From positions 1 through 26,565 of IMG/VR virus record IMGVR_UViG_3300024265_000185: 26,565 bases of DNA. One strand, written 5' to 3'. Source of the DNA: a virus. Below are positions 17,301-23,116 of the stretch, one piece after another (within the stretch, counting starts at the first letter, position 1; each line of letters opens with the position of its first letter). The notes beneath the pieces were generated by a model. It was not told the origin of the DNA and did no database searches. It saw only the letters and a list, made by a program, of their open reading frames with translations. The translations under genes and the position numbers were made by a program.

Positions 17301-18003
17301 TGGAGCTAATGCTGCTAACGTTTTCAATCCGACAATAACGGGATCAGCGAGAACTGACCTTGATACAGCTCTCGCGGAATTAGCGAAATATTTTGCTACT
17401 AACGGTGCTGCTATTTCATCAACGGTTGATCCGGGTGGATCGGCAAGAGCGACACTTGAATTGATACTTGAAGATATTGCGAAGATGTTAGCTGGTGGCG
17501 GTGGTATCTCGACCTTTCCATCTGCTGTTGCTCCCGGTGACGGTGTTTCGATGGCTGAAGTTATCAGAGCTAATTATGACGCTCTAACTGGTGGATTAAC
17601 GGCTGCGGAAAGATCAAAGGGGAAGCTTCAAATAGCAGCTACAACCATTGATCTTGATCAAGCTGCCGGAACCGATACTTTATTTACGGGTACAACTCAA
17701 TCAGTTTTATTGACAGGGCTAACTATCAGAATACCTAATGTTGATATTTCCGGTGGCGCTTTAACATCTATTTCAATCCAAACAGATGATGTAACCCCGG
17801 CTGTTTTAATAAGTGCAGCAGCCGGTGCTCTTGGAAATCTTACAGAGGAAGCAACTCTAACATGGTCAGACCCGGCAGGAATACTTATTCCTACTGGAAC
17901 ACTTATCCAATTAACAATTGCAGGCGGGGCGGCAGGTGTTACTTGTACTTGTAATATTGTTGCTCAATGCCGAGCGGTGGTGAATTTAGGATATTTAGCC
18001 TAA
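14395..18003 (+). CDS. Large tail fibre / adhesin-like protein with repeats
   Basis: A 1202-residue, Ala/Thr/Asp-rich protein, the largest in the window. Residues about 1-180 are beta-rich. Residues about 335-560 contain HDTVHILFILPEAVG, LVVLGTNSG, LPILCVDK and a later LILIHER, an alternating strand-helix pattern that resembles a Rossmann or amidotransferase-like fold. Residues 736-849 carry two full and one partial 46-residue repeats (RLGxTPADxDD...LGQRD). Two further copies of a unit with DPGGSAR start at about residues 886 and 1012. The C-terminus (from about 1090) looks like a beta domain. It probably forms a long fibre or whisker on the tail tip; fibre assignment is from position and repeats. 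Confidence 0.6.
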   Translation: MAGGNPFNVPGPPAILGSNDNDNSFLSDDVVANRDGSIIERQEWIINALGGAQARFEQSISATVEEDVYLQFTITLFDLDAGAVASASIDITSISNVMSKGTAAGAAFSAAGITQPTFAKSNGLVTCSYRFLAAEWAVGDVYRLVVGGITAVVDGETVYVPDMVWSNLIVEAADMTAEMAKIPKSDSTITWNDVALQSIQDECEDALEGENLDHLAKVAVDTNLATTVHDDSILGNLFAKANVTNFNRTTDSMEMLSDKLGAYSGDGGADYNDSVKAAIELLSKFIASGDGDMAGGTQLASNKSIPDALGVTGSAAISEEFSMQSLFQFLYGKHDTVHILFILPEAVGSINADNTVLQTELGKLGEVMTITQADLLAHAELSSYTLVVLGTNSGTAWTTANLADLKLTPDLPILCVDKVASAYLEMGTDGGDAATKTDINAVSTIEGSIFGIGACGLTGLAAGANVVSTSATYHTLDMSDVDITETWWAYETANANTDVVLGGIFKQQNDGELGIDEEGDPVPGSLIFAGFCYDASELTTLGKSTFKLAALILIHERTVSSSIAIIGAIRDFEKEVIGNQKSLLSNPLPLADFITGSNSGLGEPLPTDISLYDAVRTLEGLCFAGIITTATSATEFKVAKLANKGTNVFNDKFYIQIVEADSAAPEGEVKKVSAYTTGDGTFTTAAFSVAPDVGDQIILYPESIFAIGQIADAALAMNTASNGAQTIVTLLRSILERLGETPADSDDSAHTILGQRDLTVPAMNAAMSTSNSIIEIVSAIKERLGATPADTDDPLHLIHGQRDDAAPGMNVAPANSDSIIMHLKAIRETVGQEPADADDSLHTTVGQRDATATSDDLSDIASTGLNAKVRRALLRFSAGAFSTTIDPGGSARTCLEDLWTDLGAMIAGADGITTWPAAADIGDGKSLAEGIRAILTSLVGGDNFDGYTNINNTANVSINAALQNIATIFGANAANVFNPTITGSARTDLDTALAELAKYFATNGAAISSTVDPGGSARATLELILEDIAKMLAGGGGISTFPSAVAPGDGVSMAEVIRANYDALTGGLTAAERSKGKLQIAATTIDLDQAAGTDTLFTGTTQSVLLTGLTIRIPNVDISGGALTSISIQTDDVTPAVLISAAAGALGNLTEEATLTWSDPAGILIPTGTLIQLTIAGGAAGVTCTCNIVAQCRAVVNLGYLA
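16600..16941 (+). repeat. 46-residue protein repeats within the large fibre gene
   Basis: Two full units and a 22-residue third begin at residues 736, 782 and 828. Each starts E-R/T-L/V-G-x-x-P-A-D-x-D-D and reaches G-Q-R-D at its position 19-22. The DNA copies are diverged, so this is an old duplication. The spacing suits a coiled-coil or shaft repeat. Confidence 0.85.
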
Positions 18004-18018
18004 TAAGGAGAAATTAAA

Positions 18019-19794
18019 ATGGCAGTACATATACATGGACGAGAAATTATAAGAGAAACGACTAATACCGAAACTCTATCTGGCACAAAAACACTTGTGA
18101 TTTCAGACGCTCAGATTCAATATTTAAATCCAGATGGTGCTGATAGAGATGTTGTCGCTTCTGCTGAAGCGGTTTCTGACGGATTGGAATTTAGTATATT
18201 CAACACAGGCGAAGAGCTTCTAACATTTAAAAATGATGGCGGGGATACTATTGACTATATTAATCCATATAGTTCAAGGATATTTAAATGTGATGGCACT
18301 GATTGGAATTCTTTAAAAGACATTGCTGATCTTATTAATGCAGTTGCTTATGGAGTTTCATGGGATGAGGATGATTCGAGCCCAACATTGACAAGAACAG
18401 GAGCCCTGATTGGCGTTGCGGCAGGGATAACGCCCGGAAACGTGCTTTTACCCATTCAGGCGGTTATGCGGCGGTGTGTGATGGCTGATGACGGAACTAT
18501 AGAATACTATCTATCCGCCACAGACAGTACAAAGAAAGAAGATGGTACAACTGCTTCCGATTTAGTTGGCGGTGATGGACAGGTGATGGTTGAGATACCT
18601 AAGTTCTATTACAAGTATTCTTACATCGCTGCTACTAATGTTCATAATTGGAGCATTGCAAGTGTCATGCTTCCGGGTTATAAACTTCATCCGGCTTTTA
18701 TGAAAAACGGTGCGGAAGTAGATTTTCGATACATGGGTGCTTATGAAGGTGTGCTTTATGATGACTCTGAAAGCAAATATGTTAATGGACTTTATATGCC
18801 TTCAGATGCTACATATACATTTTCATTTCTTGATAATGGTGGGGGAGATGATACTATTACGGCAGATGCTAATACTAATGCTTTCACTAACCTGGTAGCA
18901 ACGGTAGATAAAATTGTAGTGTCTGGAAGTACCGTAAATGATGGGACTTATGATATTAAAAGTGTGACGGATACCGTAATTACTTTAAATACTGGGTCGT
19001 TAGCTGGAACACAGGCGAATGATCAGTGTGTAATTCAAGTGCAGCGAGATTGGACAGCTACCACTGGAGATGTTCTTGGAAGTGTTTCTGGATTCGCTCC
19101 GATGAATTATGGAACGAGAGATAACTTCCGAGATGTAGCAGCTACCAGAGGAACTGGTTGGAGATGTAATGATTACGATTTGGTTTCAGCTATTCAACTT
19201 TTATATCTTGTGGAATATGCAAGTTTCTACTCCCAAAGCGTAATTGGAGCCGGTCTAACAGATTGGGCGGCTGGCTGGCCTGTTTGGAATAATTCTAATC
19301 CGATTGAAAAAACAGGAAATAGTAATTCAGACGGAAATGCCACGGCAAATACGTCTGGTGGTGATGCTACCGCTGGTTCATATATGAGTTATCGGGGAAT
19401 TGAAAACTTCTTTGGACATATTTGGAAGTGGGTAGACGGTTTTAATATAAACGGGAATATTCCGTATGTACATAATACAGATACGGAATTTGCAGATGAT
19501 ACAACTGCCAATTACACACGTTTGGAAGATGTCAATGGAGATGGAATCACTCTACATAACGGTGACGGGTATCAAGTAACGTTGGAACAAATTGATAGAG
19601 GATTTTTACCAGCATCGGTTGGAGGATCAAGTTCGACATATATTACTGATTATTATTATCAGGCGGCGGGGTGGCGTGTGGCGGAGCTGGGCGGGGTTGC
19701 GAGTCATGGCGCATTTGCGGGGGTCGCTTGTTGGTATCTTAGTATTGCGGCTGCCTCTTTGGATCGGATTATCGGTTCTCGCTTGTCTTTTTGA
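18019..19794 (+). CDS. Receptor-binding fibre with C-type-lectin-like end; likely DGR target
   Basis: A 591-residue protein. Residues 1 to about 110 resemble an attachment or beta domain. Residues about 112-260 form a conserved fibre domain (GVSWDEDDSSPTLTRTG, MVEIPKFYYKYSY, GYKLHPAFMKNGAEV) often seen in DGR-target fibres. Residues about 260-340 look like an inserted beta domain (SFLDNGGGDDTITADAN). From about residue 455 (SYRGIENFFGHIWKWVDGFN) to the end the pattern fits the C-type-lectin/formylglycine-enzyme fold used by Mtd-like proteins. It ends with WRVAELGG and IIGSRLSF, the typical frame of a variable region, with adenine-poor codons between (see separate entry). It probably binds the host receptor at the fibre tip. 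No reverse transcriptase or template repeat was found in the window. Confidence 0.8.
   Translation: MAVHIHGREIIRETTNTETLSGTKTLVISDAQIQYLNPDGADRDVVASAEAVSDGLEFSIFNTGEELLTFKNDGGDTIDYINPYSSRIFKCDGTDWNSLKDIADLINAVAYGVSWDEDDSSPTLTRTGALIGVAAGITPGNVLLPIQAVMRRCVMADDGTIEYYLSATDSTKKEDGTTASDLVGGDGQVMVEIPKFYYKYSYIAATNVHNWSIASVMLPGYKLHPAFMKNGAEVDFRYMGAYEGVLYDDSESKYVNGLYMPSDATYTFSFLDNGGGDDTITADANTNAFTNLVATVDKIVVSGSTVNDGTYDIKSVTDTVITLNTGSLAGTQANDQCVIQVQRDWTATTGDVLGSVSGFAPMNYGTRDNFRDVAATRGTGWRCNDYDLVSAIQLLYLVEYASFYSQSVIGAGLTDWAAGWPVWNNSNPIEKTGNSNSDGNATANTSGGDATAGSYMSYRGIENFFGHIWKWVDGFNINGNIPYVHNTDTEFADDTTANYTRLEDVNGDGITLHNGDGYQVTLEQIDRGFLPASVGGSSSTYITDYYYQAAGWRVAELGGVASHGAFAGVACWYLSIAAASLDRIIGSRLSF
19663..19791 (+). 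other. Candidate DGR variable region (VR)
   Basis: These 43 codons encode the C-terminal end of the lectin-like domain. Only 10 of 129 bases are adenine (about 8%), far below the surrounding sequence. Ten codons end in T with varied first two bases (GTT, AGT, CAT, TTT, TGT, TAT, AGT, ATT, GAT, ATT), as if derived from AAT codons of a template repeat. They alternate with A-poor fixed codons such as GCG, GGC and GGG. This matches mutagenic A-to-N retrohoming by a DGR. The exact start of the repeat is not set without the template. Confidence 0.7.
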
Positions 19795-19796
19795 TT

Positions 19797-19813
19797 GTAA
19801 TAATAAATATTAC
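19797..19813 (+). other. Hairpin just downstream of the candidate VR
   Basis: GTAATA and TATTAC form a 6-bp inverted repeat around the 5-base loop ATAAA, two bases past the stop codon of the fibre gene, followed by ACTTTTA. In the Bordetella phage DGR a hairpin or cruciform just after the variable region helps target recognition; this could be its equivalent, or a weak terminator. Confidence 0.4.
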
Positions 19814-19835
19814 ACTTTTAGTTAGGAGAAATTAA

Positions 19836-20183
19836 ATGAAAGTACAATCAAAAACATATCCTGAGATTACAAGGTCAAAAAAAGAAAGAATTGTTAGGGT
19901 TCCTCATAATATTGATGAGATCATCGTAGATGAAGAAACTATATACCAGTATGGCGAACAAATATATCCTGATGATGGACATGATATTGCTGACACAGAT
20001 TATTGGAATGCGAGAGCAGCAGAAAGCGATAGTTTGTTAGAATCGGCCAAAGACCTAGTGATTAGTTTAACTTATGATCAAATTGACAATCATATTGATA
20101 CGGTTTTTAGTAGCCTTGCTGTTGATCAGAAAGCTTCGTTGAAAAAGCTATACAAGGCTGTATTGTATTTGCTAAAAAGATAA
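19836..20183 (+). CDS. Fibre-adjacent protein, unknown (115 aa)
   Basis: A 115-residue protein with a basic, strand-rich N-terminal part (residues about 1-50, including RIVRVPHNIDEIIVDEETIYQYG) and a helical C-terminal part (ARAAESDSLLESAKDLVISLTYDQ and later SLKKLYKAVLYLLKR). AGGAGAAATTAAATG gives a clear start. I do not recognise a family. Its position right after the fibre gene is typical of fibre-assembly chaperones or tail accessory proteins. It does not resemble a reverse transcriptase, and its mixed layout does not match the all-helical DGR accessory protein Avd closely. No conserved catalytic residues are visible. Confidence 0.6.
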   Translation: MKVQSKTYPEITRSKKERIVRVPHNIDEIIVDEETIYQYGEQIYPDDGHDIADTDYWNARAAESDSLLESAKDLVISLTYDQIDNHIDTVFSSLAVDQKASLKKLYKAVLYLLKR

Positions 20184-20219
20184 ACTAGCAGAGGTTAATG
20201 TTCTGAAAGGAGGGTAAAC

Positions 20220-20606
20220 ATGGGTTGCCCGAAAGAGTGTAATAGTAGGTTGTCGGATCATCATAAGAGCCTGTACGATAAGGACGGTGTTGTTAGGATT
20301 TTAACTAATAAAATTGATGGTGCAATTGGATGTATCGGTAAAAAAATATCGTGGAAATCTTTCGGTATAATCATGATAACGGTAGTCAGTCTGATAACTT
20401 GGTACGCTGATCATATATCTGCTGATCGAACTTCAAAGGGTATCGATATTGCCAATAATACGAAAGAGATTGCTGTTACTGTTGAAAAAGTTACTGCTGT
20501 TGAAGCCAATATCAGAGATATAAAAACTACACAAGCTGAGATATTAAACCGGCAATTTACCCTTGATGAACTAAGACAGGTTATTAAAGAAGCCGTTAAA
20601 GAATGA
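20220..20606 (+). CDS. Membrane protein with coiled coil, possible lysis cluster member
   Basis: A 128-residue protein with a cytoplasmic-looking cysteine-containing N-terminus (MGCPKECNSRL), one transmembrane segment at about residues 47-64 (FGIIMITVVSLITWYA) and a downstream helical or coiled-coil region (NNTKEIAVTVEKVTAVEAN and a C-terminal FTLDELRQVIKEAVKE). AAGGAGGG precedes the ATG. The next gene overlaps by four bases (ATGA), and a holin-like gene follows it, so this may be a holin-associated or spanin-like protein. The order of domains differs from the XhlA type. Function is inferred only from context. Confidence 0.55.
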   Translation: MGCPKECNSRLSDHHKSLYDKDGVVRILTNKIDGAIGCIGKKISWKSFGIIMITVVSLITWYADHISADRTSKGIDIANNTKEIAVTVEKVTAVEANIRDIKTTQAEILNRQFTLDELRQVIKEAVKE

Positions 20607-21112
20607 CGATCTGTGATAACTGTAAAACAAAAACTGTCGTAATTTATATCACGGAAGAGGGCGATCTTTGTGATGAATGTAAAGACCTTTTAAATAACAG
20701 GAAAAGAAGAATGAAAATAGTTGAAATCATACGATTGGAAGAAGATTTTTATTTTGGAACCTTCGGTGTGCTGAAGATAGATAAAAAAGTTTTTTGTGTT
20801 ACGTTAGAACCGCCGGATAAGTTGAATGTTCAGAACGTATCTTCGATACCGGCACAGCAATATGTTTGTGTTTCAATAGTGTCTCCAAAATATAAAGAAA
20901 CATTTGAAGTCACGAATATAACTGGTCGTAGTAATGTGCTGTTTCATGCTGGAAATATAGTTGAACATACTAAAGGGTGTATTATTTTGGGGCAGTATTG
21001 GGGGAAGCTGAAAGATAGCAGGGCTGTTTTAAATAGTGGAAAAACGTTTAAAAGATTTTTATCTGAAATGAAATCTGATGATTTTCATTTAACAATAACG
21101 GAAAACTATTAA
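20603..21112 (+). CDS. DUF5675-like protein with N-terminal zinc-ribbon-like segment
   Basis: A 169-residue protein. Residues 1-36 carry C-x2-C and C-x2-C pairs (CDNC at 4-7, CDEC at 23-26), a small zinc-ribbon-like unit ending in a basic NNRKRR. Residues 37-169 resemble the DUF5675 family: a strand region FGVLKIDKKVFCVTLEPPD, then VLFHAGNIVEHTKGCIILG, the family's His-x-Gly-Asn ... Thr-x-Gly-Cys signature. These proteins recur in phage lysis regions and may act on cell wall; activity is not certain. The first ATG overlaps the previous stop; a second in-frame ATG at 20711 after AGGAAAAGAAGA could give the short form without the ribbon. Confidence 0.7.
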   Translation: MTICDNCKTKTVVIYITEEGDLCDECKDLLNNRKRRMKIVEIIRLEEDFYFGTFGVLKIDKKVFCVTLEPPDKLNVQNVSSIPAQQYVCVSIVSPKYKETFEVTNITGRSNVLFHAGNIVEHTKGCIILGQYWGKLKDSRAVLNSGKTFKRFLSEMKSDDFHLTITENY

Positions 21113-21123
21113 GGGGGTAAATC

Positions 21124-21450
21124 ATGTGGTACAAAGAAAAAACTTTATGGGCTGGAGTTGCGGGGATCGTTGCCGCTGCCGGTGGATTTTTTACAGGAAC
21201 CATGTCACCGGGATTTGCTTTACAAGCGGCGGTTTCGGCAGTAATGGTAATTTTCTTAAGAAAGGGAGCTGGTAATCCTAAACCTAAAAAGTTGCTTGCT
21301 CAAAAAACAACACGTGCCGGTCTTGTGTCGATAGCTGCTACGGCTGTTGGTGCAGTTACAGGAACGTTACCGATTGCTGTTGCTGTTCAGACTGGACTTA
21401 CAGCTTTGGCTGGTATCTTTTTACGGCAGGGAATCAATAAGTCTAAGTAG
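21124..21450 (+). CDS. Holin-like hydrophobic protein with internal duplication
   Basis: A 108-residue protein, very rich in Ala, Gly and Val. Residues about 6-50 and 62-106 are two copies of one unit: KTLWAGVAGIVAAAGG / KTTRAGLVSIAATAVG, then FFTGT / AVTGT, and IFLRKG / IFLRQG. Each unit could cross the membrane twice, giving up to four helices, with basic ends (KPKPKK linker, NKSK tail). Size and position after a DUF5675 gene suggest a holin or other small phage membrane protein. AAGGGGG lies before the ATG. It ends by overlapping the convergent gene on the other strand. Confidence 0.65.
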   Translation: MWYKEKTLWAGVAGIVAAAGGFFTGTMSPGFALQAAVSAVMVIFLRKGAGNPKPKKLLAQKTTRAGLVSIAATAVGAVTGTLPIAVAVQTGLTALAGIFLRQGINKSK

Positions 21451-21619
21451 GCGAGGATTGCTTAACTAAAGCGGCGATCTCTAAGATTGCCGCTTTAAGT
21501 ATGTTCTCAACTATATCCTTTGCCATGTCACTACTATAACCATTCGGTGTTTTAATCAGCATGTCTAAAAGACGTACTGCTTCACTACGGTGAGACTCGG
21601 CTTGTTCTGATAATTTCAT
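21443..21619 (-). CDS. Small unknown protein (58 aa), convergent with holin-like gene
   Basis: A 58-residue, mostly helical protein (KLSEQAESHRSEAVRLLDML near the start, ENILKAAILEIAALVKQ near the end). The start at ATG 21617-21619 follows GGAGGG at ideal spacing, inside the end of the upstream gene, so it is translationally coupled. An in-frame ATG at 21640 would add seven residues but lacks this site. The 3' end overlaps the 3' end of the + strand gene by eight bases. I recognise no family. A strong hairpin (21467-21497) lies within its coding sequence. Confidence 0.65.
   Translation of the reverse strand: MKLSEQAESHRSEAVRLLDMLIKTPNGYSSDMAKDIVENILKAAILEIAALVKQSSPT
21467..21497. terminator. 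14-bp hairpin at the convergence point, likely bidirectional terminator
   Basis: TAAAGCGGCGATCT pairs with AGATTGCCGCTTTA around the loop CTA (one G-U wobble on the + transcript). It starts 17 bases after the stop of the rightward holin-like gene and sits inside the leftward 58-residue gene. The stem ends in CTTTA on one strand and CTTTAG on the other, so it can act on transcripts from either side, though both T-runs are short. Confidence 0.65.
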
Positions 21620-21620
21620 T

Positions 21621-21830
21621 TTATCCCTCCATAAGTCCAATAGGTTTCAGACATTTACATTTTTCCTGTAATCGCCAGTTCTCCCGGATAAGTTCAAGGT
21701 TCTCCGTACTGACTTTAAATATCTCATTTTGAAGTTTCAGGTGTTCCGTTCTAAGAAAGATTAGGTCAGTGATACCGTAGATCGCTAACAGTAATATTAT
21801 GATCGTAATAGTAACGTAAATGACTCTCAT
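21621..21830 (-). CDS. Membrane-anchored coiled-coil protein (69 aa)
   Basis: A 69-residue protein with an N-terminal transmembrane segment at residues about 4-24 (VIYVTITIIILLLAIYGI) and a charged, helical rest (KLQNEIFKVSTENLELIREN) ending with a CKC pair. One N-terminal anchor followed by a coiled coil resembles the layout of an inner-membrane spanin (Rz type), but such layouts are common among small phage proteins. It overlaps the upstream gene by four bases (ATGA), and its end carries the ribosome binding site of the next. Function is uncertain. Confidence 0.6.
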   Translation of the reverse strand: MRVIYVTITIIILLLAIYGITDLIFLRTEHLKLQNEIFKVSTENLELIRENWRLQEKCKCLKPIGLMEG

Positions 21831-22051
21831 CTTTCATCTCCCTCTATCGGTAGTGTTGCTGTTTTAAGTTCATTAAGTCTTGTTAAAGCACCGGCACAGA
21901 AAACATCTCTTTTAATTTCCCATATCGACATTAAATTATCGTTATCTACTGGACAATCAAGTAACAATTTATAAGCACGATAATGAACGTTAATTATATG
22001 GTTTGCGATTGCAAGTGCTTTCCTGATTTGAAAAGTTTTATTTTGATACAT
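21827..22051 (-). CDS. Small unknown protein (74 aa)
   Basis: A mostly helical 74-residue protein (QIRKALAIANHIINVHYRAY, LMSIWEIKRDVF, ALTRLNELK). I chose ATG at 22049-22051, six bases after a GGTGA; GTG at 22057 is an alternative. The start lies within the end of the upstream 58-residue gene and the stop overlaps the next start (ATGA), so it is part of a coupled leftward chain. No known family is recognised. Confidence 0.6.
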   Translation of the reverse strand: MYQNKTFQIRKALAIANHIINVHYRAYKLLLDCPVDNDNLMSIWEIKRDVFCAGALTRLNELKTATLPIEGDER

Positions 22052-22214
22052 ATTCACCGATTGTTTCCATATTAAAGACTCTCCACCTTTTTTGTAATAA
22101 CCATCTTTGGCATGGATTAAAAGTCATAGTTGTTAATATCTGTTGTGTATAATCACCCCAATCAAGAAAGTCGCACCCAACCCGAAGCCAATCATTAAAA
22201 ATTGCTTGCCACAT
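22038..22214 (-). CDS. Small tryptophan-rich unknown protein (58 aa)
   Basis: A 58-residue ORF starting MWQAIFNDWLRVGCDFLDWG, with FNPCQRWLLQKRWRVF near the middle, and six tryptophans in all. AAAAGGA lies eight bases before its ATG and its end overlaps the next gene, so it is probably translated. I do not recognise it. It fills what would otherwise be a gap between two leftward genes. Confidence 0.5.
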   Translation of the reverse strand: MWQAIFNDWLRVGCDFLDWGDYTQQILTTMTFNPCQRWLLQKRWRVFNMETIGEYVSK

Positions 22215-22229
22215 TATTTTTCCTTTTAA

Positions 22230-22267
22230 AGCCCTGTTCGCATCTCGCTACTTTACCCGTCAGGGCT
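22230..22267 (-). other. Inverted repeat in the leader of the small-gene chain
   Basis: AGCCCTG (22230-22236) and CAGGGCT (22261-22267) are perfect 7-base arms 24 bases apart within an intergenic stretch (22215-22301). On the leftward transcript the second arm is followed by TTAAAAGGA, the ribosome binding site of the 58-residue gene. A second inverted repeat, CTCCGG/CCGGAG (22294-22299, 22310-22315), overlaps the upstream stop. They may form a terminator, or a structure controlling the next start. Confidence 0.45.
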
Positions 22268-22301
22268 GGCCGGGTCTATAAAAGGAATAACTGCTCCGGT
22301 A

Positions 22302-22508
22302 TTAACGCCCCGGAGTTGGGCGTGATTGATATAAACATTTAACGTCCTCTTTCAAAAGTTCCCTTTTACTTTCATCCTTGGCATTATCGATACACCTTTT
22401 TAGAAATATCTCGACATCCTCAAACGTGTCGAACCTATACCATTTACCATCAAGTGTGATAGACCAGTGGCCTGTGTAACTGATATTAAGTATTTTGCCT
22501 TTCATCAT
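22302..22508 (-). CDS. Small unknown protein (68 aa)
   Basis: A 68-residue protein: an N-terminal beta unit (KGKILNISYTGHWSITLDGKW) followed by a helical region rich in charge (TFEDVEIFLKRCIDNAKDES). I start it at the ATG overlapping the upstream stop (ATGA); a TTG 11 codons earlier would overlap the upstream gene more. The layout, a strand hairpin followed by a 'FEDVEIFLKR' helix, is seen in small phage accessory proteins of unknown role. No ribosome binding site is obvious, so coupling is likely. Confidence 0.6.
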   Translation of the reverse strand: MMKGKILNISYTGHWSITLDGKWYRFDTFEDVEIFLKRCIDNAKDESKRELLKEDVKCLYQSRPTPGR

Positions 22509-22762
22509 TTTGTTTGTGTAAATTCCCCGCACTTCGGACAAATATAATAACCGGCTAAGTACTTAATTCCGTGAATTTCTTTAGTACAGATTGGTTTATC
22601 ATCTGCCGGCAACTCCGTAATCCTCAACGCCCACGTACCGTCATCACGTTTAATCCATTGACCGGCATTTATTGATTTACCGTCATCAGTTTCAACCTCC
22701 ACGAAATGACCAGCATTGTGTACAGGTGCCCCATCGAAGATTATATTAATTGGTTTGCTCAT
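22505..22762 (-). CDS. Small phage protein with zinc-ribbon-like cysteines (85 aa)
   Basis: An 85-residue protein beginning MSKPINIIFDGAPVHNAGHF, with FVEVETDDGKSIN and GQWIKRDDGTWALRI, and an end with YYICPKCGEF. The opening (FDGPPxxxxGrFVEVEd) is a familiar start of small phage proteins of unknown function. CPKC, perhaps with the earlier Cys in KPICTKE, could bind zinc. It overlaps the gene before and after by four bases each. It is likely an early or accessory protein; no activity can be assigned. Confidence 0.65.
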   Translation of the reverse strand: MSKPINIIFDGAPVHNAGHFVEVETDDGKSINAGQWIKRDDGTWALRITELPADDKPICTKEIHGIKYLAGYYICPKCGEFTQTK

Positions 22763-22873
22763 TTTTGTTTCTCACGCCGATGCTTCTGCTCTTGTATCAG
22801 GATTTTAAAATACACTTCAATAGGCTCACGTTGTTGTTTACGGCGTTCTTTTTTCTTTTTTTTTCTTGCTCAT
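22759..22873 (-). pseudogene. Small basic protein ORF interrupted by one base in an A9 tract
   Basis: A start ATG (22871-22873) sits six bases after a perfect GGAGGTG. The frame stops after 11 codons (MSKKKKEKRTP). If one A were missing from the nine-A run at 22856-22864, the ORF would read on for 37 residues, including REPIEVYFKILIQEQKH and a basic end, to a TGA that overlaps the next ATG (ATGA). That fit suggests a sequencing or assembly error, or slippage on the A-run, rather than chance. Confidence 0.5.
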
Positions 22874-23048
22874 TTGACACCTCCGTTATACATCGACAAT
22901 TAAAATGTTTAGGCGGTACTATAAAACTCCTTACAAAATACTCTTTATCGAATAGTTTTTTGTAAACGATTACAGTATTCCTGATAGTTCTGTACCGCTT
23001 CCTGACAAAGAATAATAATACTTTTTCCCACCATTTTTTATCAATCAT
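22797..23048 (-). CDS. Small unknown protein (up to 83 aa)
   Basis: A basic protein starting MIDKKWWEKVLLFFVRKRYR, with YKKLFDKEYFVRSF and a cysteine pair in FNCRCI. GGCGGTGA lies five bases before the ATG. As read, it runs to 83 residues, but its last 20 or so follow the nine-A tract. With eight A's it would end after 69 residues and overlap less with the next ORF. I recognise no family. The N-terminal part is the reliable portion. Confidence 0.5.
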   Translation of the reverse strand: MIDKKWWEKVLLFFVRKRYRTIRNTVIVYKKLFDKEYFVRSFIVPPKHFNCRCITEVSNEQEKKRKKNAVNNNVSLLKCILKS

Positions 23049-23116
23049 TTTTCACCGCCTATCATTTCATCCATGTTAAGGTACGTGTTTTAAAAGATCG
23101 TCTGTCTAATCGTCTC

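Noticed and set aside
16932-17327. 131-residue reverse-strand ORF
   Set aside because: It lies wholly within the large fibre gene on the other strand and has no supporting context.
19836-20183. DGR accessory protein (Avd) next to the variable region
   Set aside because: The protein has a strand-rich half and lacks the all-helical layout expected of Avd; evidence is too weak.
19663-21450. Template repeat for the candidate variable region near its 3' side
   Set aside because: I read both strands after the fibre gene and found no near-copy of 19663-19791 in the window; it must lie elsewhere if present.
22230-22267. tRNA or known small RNA
   Set aside because: Only a 7-base stem is clear; there is no cloverleaf, T-loop sequence or CCA end.
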